Positions 5,910 through 9,862 of a DNA stretch of 9,862 nucleotides are shown piece by piece. A program made the translations under genes and the position numbers. The notes beneath the pieces are model-generated. The model did not search any database and was not told the origin of the DNA. It worked only from the letters and a program-made list of their open reading frames with translations. Position 1 is the first letter of the stretch. Each line of letters starts with the position of its first letter. The DNA comes from Armatimonadota bacterium (GTDB lineage: Bacteria > Armatimonadota > Hebobacteria > Hebobacterales > WVXJ01), in contig WVXJ01000149.1 in the NCBI GenBank assembly GCA_011773575.1, positions 5,187-15,048 on the forward strand, written 5' to 3'.

Positions 5910-5949
5910 GAAAAGCCGGGACCGTCCCGAGACGGATGCCCGGCTTTTC
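5910..5949 (-). terminator. Strong bidirectional intrinsic terminator
   Basis: A perfect 11-bp inverted repeat, GAAAAGCCGGG (5910-5920) and CCCGGCTTTTC (5939-5949), encloses a second stem CCGTC-CCGA-GACGG (5922-5935). Both strands end the stem in TTTTC. It begins about 48 bases after the stop of the cytochrome/porin-like gene and ends its transcript. It also separates that gene block from the export operon and the RNA-like stretch. Confidence 0.85.
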
Positions 5950-5996
5950 CTTCGCCTTCAACCTGACCCATGTGCGACAATATCAGGCCTGTCTAA

Positions 5997-7133
5997 TTAG
6001 ATGGCCAGGTGCATTTCAACCACAATCGAATCTACATCTGTGCCGTCTGTATCCAGTGATTGGGCTTCGATAGTGAATCGGGATAGTTCCGTTGGCGTCC
6101 ACGAAATACCCAGCGTAGGGCCGTCAGTTTCCCGTTCCCCTCCGGCTGCCAAATCGCGGTTGAATTCATCCCATCTGAAATACGCAACTGTGTCTACGCC
6201 CACTCTCTGATCTATCTCAAGGAACCAACCATCATTGTCAAGATCGGCCCCCCCCGGATCTTCATTATCTCCAAACAGCAGCCCGCCGACAGCCCTGGTT
6301 TTCTGCGCGGTATAGTTCCCGATGACACCATATCGCTCAAAAGAATCACGGAAGCCGCCGGTGAGTACAGCCTCTCCCCAATAGGCCCAGGCTCCAATGG
6401 AACTTCCCTGTGTGCCAAAGGCGCGCTCCACGGTAACATAGACGTCCATGTGGTTGTCAGAAGCATTCTGTCCGGTTCCATTTCCCAGGCCCACATACCC
6501 GGCGAGAGGCCCGTCTACGGCTCCCAGTTCGATTCCCCTGAGGCGGTTTCGAGGGCGAAAGGTGTTGTCATTGGTAGCCCTTCCGGACATTACCTCAGGT
6601 CGGCTGAGGGTGATTCTGGGAGGGCCTGACACATTGGAGAGGAACAAGAACGGTTGAAACTGGCCGAACCGGGCCGAGAAGTAATTGTTCCCCAGATCGC
6701 TCACAAAGTGGACATATACCTCCTCCACCTCCACCTCTTCGTCATCTATCTTGAACTCGACTTCAGCCAGTGCTGAGAATAGATTGTCCACAGGTCCGCC
6801 CAGCCAAAGCACCGCGTCACCTGCAGAGAATACTGTTCCGTCATGTTCCACAGCACTCAGATTGGGTGCCAGGACAAGACTTGCGTAGTCGCCGACCTTG
6901 AAATCAGAAGCAGTTACGTCGGCCTGCTCGCCTGGGAGTCGAACTCCCGACTGTAGGTATTGCTTGCCGGTTGCATTCAGCGCATTCTGATGCCAGTGGC
7001 ACATGTTGCAGCTCACCCCGCCTGCTCGCCGAGAGAACGCAGGAACAGCGTCTGCCGGCAGCATCAAGAACAGCGTGATAAACAACAGCATGGCAAGGGC
7101 CGTGAAACTAATGAAACGATGTCCGGTGCCCAT
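5997..7133 (-). CDS. Signal-peptide-bearing mono-heme cytochrome / outer-membrane barrel-like protein
   Basis: 378 residues from the second of two adjacent ATGs (7133). The ribosome site AGGAG (7145-7141) is seven bases from it but only four from the ATG at 7136. Residues 1-29 form a signal peptide ending ADA. The mature N-terminus carries one c-type heme site, CNMCH (Cys42, Cys45, His46), inside the pattern AFSRRAGGVSCNMCHWHQNALNATGKQYLQSG. That pattern is typical of exported proteins in which a heme-binding start leads into a barrel. The remainder is rich in alternating beta strands with aromatic girdles and Gly/Asp turns, as in outer-membrane barrels. It ends in Ile, not the usual terminal Phe. 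An acidic stretch (DDEEVEVEE, residues 130-138) may bind metal. A role in electron transfer across the outer membrane is inferred; substrate unknown. It has its own promoter and terminator. Confidence 0.75.
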   Translation of the reverse strand: MGTGHRFISFTALAMLLFITLFLMLPADAVPAFSRRAGGVSCNMCHWHQNALNATGKQYLQSGVRLPGEQADVTASDFKVGDYASLVLAPNLSAVEHDGTVFSAGDAVLWLGGPVDNLFSALAEVEFKIDDEEVEVEEVYVHFVSDLGNNYFSARFGQFQPFLFLSNVSGPPRITLSRPEVMSGRATNDNTFRPRNRLRGIELGAVDGPLAGYVGLGNGTGQNASDNHMDVYVTVERAFGTQGSSIGAWAYWGEAVLTGGFRDSFERYGVIGNYTAQKTRAVGGLLFGDNEDPGGADLDNDGWFLEIDQRVGVDTVAYFRWDEFNRDLAAGGERETDGPTLGISWTPTELSRFTIEAQSLDTDGTDVDSIVVEMHLAI

Positions 7134-7180
7134 CATACCCCTCCTCTTAGGTAATTTGAATACCAGAGCTGAATCCAGCT

Positions 7181-7210
7181 ATTCTTAGCAAACGATAATC
7201 CCTGAGTCAA
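7181..7210 (-). promoter_or_regulatory. Candidate promoter of the cytochrome/porin-like gene
   Basis: On the - strand, TTGACT (7210-7205), an 18-base spacer, and AAGAAT (7186-7181), four of six -10 matches. Transcription would start near 7174, about 40 bases before the ATG. A small palindrome AGCTG-AATC-CAGCT (7167-7180) covers the predicted start site and might be an operator. Confidence 0.4.
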
Positions 7211-7521
7211 TCGGCGATTGTTAGATAATCAGACATCAGATCAGTTACTTTTCAAATAGCAGCAGGGTGTCTTGCGGCACTACTGGGGTGGCGGAGGAAC
7301 ATGGGCATTAGGCGTCGGATGAGGAAATGTCTTGGGGCCGGATGGGGATAACTGAGTGGATGGCTTGTCTCCGTCTGTGACGTACAGTGAGACTATCCAG
7401 ATGCCCGCGACTCGTCTAGTGCTCAGCCCGGCTCCGGAATGTCGTTGTCAAGCATAGGCCGATATTGCGATTCCCTCACCTGACCGGTCGGCAAGTGCGA
7501 GGCAGGTTGATCGCGTTGGAT
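7211..7521. other. Intergenic region downstream of the flavoprotein gene
   Basis: About 310 bases with no supported gene. It contains one imperfect palindrome, GTCTC-N3-CTGT-N5-ACAG-N-GAGAC (7367-7393), and the eight-base palindrome GACCGGTC. I see no clear intrinsic terminator for the upstream flavoprotein gene. Confidence 0.4.
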
Positions 7522-8910
7522 TCAGACCGATGGCTTGATGTTCTGATTCATGTGGAAGAAGTTGGTGGGATCGTATTTATTCTTCACCTGAACCAGCCGC
7601 TCATAGCTGGTCCCAAAGGCAGCTGGCACGCGGCCGGTTTCGTCCTGCGTCATGAAATTCACATAGACTGACCCCGCGGCGTGGGGAGTCATCGCATTGA
7701 AAAACTCGCGAGCCCATGTGATGCAGCGCTCGTCATCGCTGGGGCTCTCCCATCGGCCATGGAAGTTCATGACGAACTTCGCATCCCGATGACTATAGGC
7801 GGTGGCCTCGGGAGGGACGCGACTGGCCTGCCCGTCGATCATACCGATGAAGATCTCACATTGATGGTGGGGGAGGTCGCCCGCGTACCGGACGATCGAT
7901 TCCAGAGCGTCGCCGCTCAGTTCAGCAAAGTTGTGTGACTTCCAGTAGTTCCGAGCGCCAGGAGCCAGCAGGGGGTCGAAGGCCTTCTGCCAGGCCGTGT
8001 AAGGTTGTGGGCCGAGATGCTCGCCGTGAGGCTCGCCGAAGCCGCGCAGCGGCGCAATCGCTCGACGGCCAGTCTCGATGTCTCCAGAGTGGAATACAGC
8101 GAGGGCGACGATTTCTTTGCCATGAACTTCCTCGGGCAGAAACGGCAGTGGAGGCGCCTTTCGCAGTACGGCCCAGACGTTCAGTTCTTCAGGGATATCC
8201 TCCACGAACTCTAGGTACTTGGTGAGCACCGTCTTCGCCTCATTGAACGGGTACACTATCAACCCACAGAGCACTTCAGGCCCTAGCGGGTGGAGCTGAA
8301 ACTCGAACATCGTCACAATGCCGAAGTTCCCACCACCGCCGCGAATCGCCCAAAAAAGGTCAGGATTCTCCGCCCCACTGGCGCGCATCCACTTGCCCTC
8401 AGCAGTGATAAGTTCCGCAGATATGAGGTTGTCCACAGTCATCCCGTACTGGCGGGTCAGCCAGCCGAAGCCGCCGCCGAGAGTGAGACCGGCAACGCCG
8501 GTGGTTGAGTTGATCCCCACCACAGCGGCGAGAGCGAAAGCCTGAGACTCGTGGTCAAGGTCTCCCAGCTTGGCTCCGGGTTCGACGTAAGCCCTGCGTG
8601 TCTCCGGATTCACGCGCACGGACTTCATGGGTGAAAGGTTGATCATCAATCCGTCGTCACAGACCGCGTTCCCCGCGATGTTGTGACCGCCGCCGTGAAT
8701 TGACACCTCAAGCTCTTGATGGCGGGCGAAAGCGACTGAGCGTATGATGTCCGCTACACCCGCGCACATCACAATCACGCCCGGTTTACGGTCGATCATC
8801 GCGTTCCAGATCCTGCGGGCATCGTCATACCCTTGATCGGCGGGCAGGAGTACTGCGCCTCTCACTTTTGACCTGAGTTCCTCGATCGCCACACTCTGTA
8901 AAACAGCCAT
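7522..8910 (-). CDS. FAD-linked oxidoreductase, berberine-bridge (BBE)/PCMH type
   Basis: 462 residues from ATG 8910, with a G-rich ribosome site (GGGGGC) upstream; a TTG 17 codons earlier is a poorer start. The N-terminal half is the FAD-binding PCMH fold: IHGGGHNIAG (71-80), where the second His (His76) is in the position that carries 8-alpha-N1-histidyl FAD in related enzymes, then TGVAGLTLGGGFGWL (137-151). The second, cysteinyl FAD link of plant BBE enzymes is missing: the matching segment VVGINSTTG has no Cys, so the flavin is singly attached. The C-terminus has the BBE motif YDPTNFFHMNQNIKP (446-460). Such enzymes oxidise alcohols, sugars or amine-bearing metabolites with oxygen; the substrate cannot be read here. 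No signal peptide is visible, so it is cytoplasmic. It appears to be a single-gene unit. Confidence 0.92.
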   Translation of the reverse strand: MAVLQSVAIEELRSKVRGAVLLPADQGYDDARRIWNAMIDRKPGVIVMCAGVADIIRSVAFARHQELEVSIHGGGHNIAGNAVCDDGLMINLSPMKSVRVNPETRRAYVEPGAKLGDLDHESQAFALAAVVGINSTTGVAGLTLGGGFGWLTRQYGMTVDNLISAELITAEGKWMRASGAENPDLFWAIRGGGGNFGIVTMFEFQLHPLGPEVLCGLIVYPFNEAKTVLTKYLEFVEDIPEELNVWAVLRKAPPLPFLPEEVHGKEIVALAVFHSGDIETGRRAIAPLRGFGEPHGEHLGPQPYTAWQKAFDPLLAPGARNYWKSHNFAELSGDALESIVRYAGDLPHHQCEIFIGMIDGQASRVPPEATAYSHRDAKFVMNFHGRWESPSDDERCITWAREFFNAMTPHAAGSVYVNFMTQDETGRVPAAFGTSYERLVQVKNKYDPTNFFHMNQNIKPSV

Positions 8911-9267
8911 GGTGCCCCCATTTCTTGCATTCTTCCCACCGGCGCGGCTGCGGGTGGGCAAAGATGCAGGTTATTCCCGGGTCTCTTTTCGGCCACGGGC
9001 TGCATCTTGTTCGTTCAGCATATGTCAGCGGCATTTCCAATTCATGGCTACGTGTAGTCAAGTCTAACTGACCTCTAAAAGCGGCCATTGCCATCTAAGC
9101 GTGATTCACCCGATTTACTAAGTGTCAGCAATCTTCCCGAGTGGGTCAATGCCAGGAATGCAACGTTTGTCGGCATTGTCATACAGTGACAAGCCGTCTT
9201 GGAGGGGCTGTGGGATCCGGCTTTCAAAGTCTGGAGAGAGGGAGACGCAGCAGAAGGGGAAGAGGGA
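8911..9267. other. Intergenic region between flavoprotein and kinase remnant
   Basis: About 360 bases. It holds the two leader hairpins at 8935-8958 and 8961-9008. After the kinase frame's stop at 9268, the same frame stays open for about 49 codons to TAG at 9118-9120 and reads protein-like near its end (SLYDNADKRCIPGIDPLGK), perhaps a decayed coding tail. I see no good promoter for the flavoprotein gene. Confidence 0.4.
8961..9008 (-). promoter_or_regulatory. Hairpin in the untranslated leader of the flavoprotein gene
   Basis: A perfect 9-bp inverted repeat, AAGATGCAG (8961-8969) and CTGCATCTT (9000-9008), with a 30-base loop that itself holds CCCG/CGGG. A second, GC-rich stem CCCACC-N12-GGTGGG follows at 8935-8958, closer to the ATG. 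Both would lie in the mRNA leader if transcription starts upstream of 9008. A regulatory role is only a possibility. Confidence 0.35.
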
Positions 9268-9862
9268 TTATTCCCGGCCTTCCGCCTCATCCTGTGAGAG
9301 GTGCTCTGTCAGGCATTTGTCGAAGTCTCGGTAACAGGAGGTGGCAATCTTCTCAAGTGTTTGGGCACCGATACTCGCCGGCGTAATCATGTTCTTCACG
9401 TCGTGGCTGATGTTCCCAATGAAACGCATAATCGCCGCAAGGCGGGCTTGTTGTTGAAGGTGGGCTGTCTTGATCGCCACCGCGATTTGAGCCGCGATGG
9501 TCTCTATGAGTTTGACATCATAGTCATCGAATTGCGCGCTGCGCTTATTGATGATCTGCATCACACCAATCGGCTCAATCTCAGGTGACATGAGCGGAAC
9601 CGTCACCATGTTCTCTGTGACATAGCCCAGCTTCTCCCCAGTTCTCGCAGATACGCGCGCTCTGCCGCCGCGTCTTCAGAAACCAGGGTCTTGCAGTTCT
9701 TGAATGCAACTCCGGCGAGGCCTTGATCCGGCTCAAGTTCCATGCCCGTCAACTCGTCAGCCTTCTCTCCGATTACGTGCTCGAAGACGAGTTTCTCTTT
9801 GTCGGCATCGTACAACAGAATCGAGCCGGCCTCCGAATGCGTCAGCGCAAGGCTGTACGTTT
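9268..9862 (-). pseudogene. GAF-domain sensor histidine kinase-like gene, frameshifted, truncated and cut by the window edge
   Basis: From the right edge the frame reads THSEAGSILLYDADKEKLVF, a GAF-domain start, on through residues ending LRELG, then goes out of frame. The adjacent frame restores the GAF domain (GYVTENMVTVPLM, EPIGVMQIINKRSAQFDDYD, ETIAAQIAVAIKTA) and continues to an H-box-like segment, FIGNISHDVKNMITP, where the His would be phosphorylated. Adding one C to the CCCC run at 9636-9639 (plus strand) joins the two parts and gives LGEKLGYVTEN. The frame then stops at 9268, about 40 residues after the H-box, with no ATPase domain (no N, G1 or G2 boxes) in the remaining - strand DNA. 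The protein could not autophosphorylate. Either it is decaying, or the frameshift is a sequencing error and the protein is a short GAF/H-box form. Confidence 0.7.

Larger units (their letters stand above)
5670..5996. other. Gene-poor spacer between the two gene blocks
   Basis: Apart from the RNA-like remnant (5807-5907) and the terminator (5910-5949), nothing here looks like a gene. Positions 5670-5800 are clearly more AT-rich than the flanks. A 23-codon + strand frame (5680-5751) encodes a very basic peptide but lacks a good ribosome site and overlaps the putative UP element, so I do not call it. Confidence 0.5.

Noticed and set aside
7367..7393. Imperfect palindrome between the flavoprotein and cytochrome genes as a terminator
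   Set aside because: The stems are short (five and four pairs) and interrupted, with no T-run on either side.
7522..8961. Flavoprotein starting at TTG 8961
   Set aside because: The extra 17 residues do not resemble the family, and the ATG at 8910 has a G-rich ribosome site; the TTG also falls inside the leader hairpin.

Overview
The window looks like a piece of a moderately GC-rich Gram-negative-type bacterial chromosome. The evidence is an outer-membrane-barrel-like c-type cytochrome with a signal peptide, and a single-span HlyD-like adaptor next to an ABC exporter. Nothing in the sequence fixes the phylum.

The left half (1-5663) reads as an apparently undescribed ribosomally made, radical-SAM-modified peptide (RiPP) locus. 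Two tandem precursor genes lie on the + strand. The first is cut by the window edge (1-126) and the second is complete (747-1055, 102 aa). Each encodes a core with a cysteine about every nine residues; the complete copy has nine cysteines ending in a C-terminal Cys. Each is followed by the same strong hairpin. They are followed by a radical SAM/SPASM maturase (1215-2675) with a full seven-Cys SPASM domain and an N-terminus like the leader-binding region of ranthipeptide (SCIFF-type) maturases. Facing it on the - strand is a probable operon: a short HlyD-like membrane protein (5541-5014), an ABC exporter without a peptidase domain (5017-3227), and a stand-alone LuxR/GerE DNA-binding protein (3150-2845). 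A perfect TATAAT with an overlapping dyad lies upstream (5655-5669). The likely logic is: precursor translated in excess, maturase installs Cys-derived cross-links, ABC/HlyD-like pair exports the product, LuxR-type protein controls expression. No leader peptidase gene is visible.

The middle (5670-5996) has no convincing gene. It holds a short stretch resembling the two ends of RNase P RNA with the middle missing (5807-5907, - strand) and a strong bidirectional terminator (5910-5949).

The right half is a separate set of - strand genes. They are a signal-peptide-bearing mono-heme cytochrome/porin-like protein (7133-5997), a covalent-flavin berberine-bridge-type oxidoreductase (8910-7522), and a GAF-histidine-kinase-like reading frame that runs off the right edge. 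That last frame carries a one-base frameshift near 9636-9639 and stops before any ATPase domain, so it is probably a pseudogene or truncated remnant. I see no functional link between these genes and the peptide locus.
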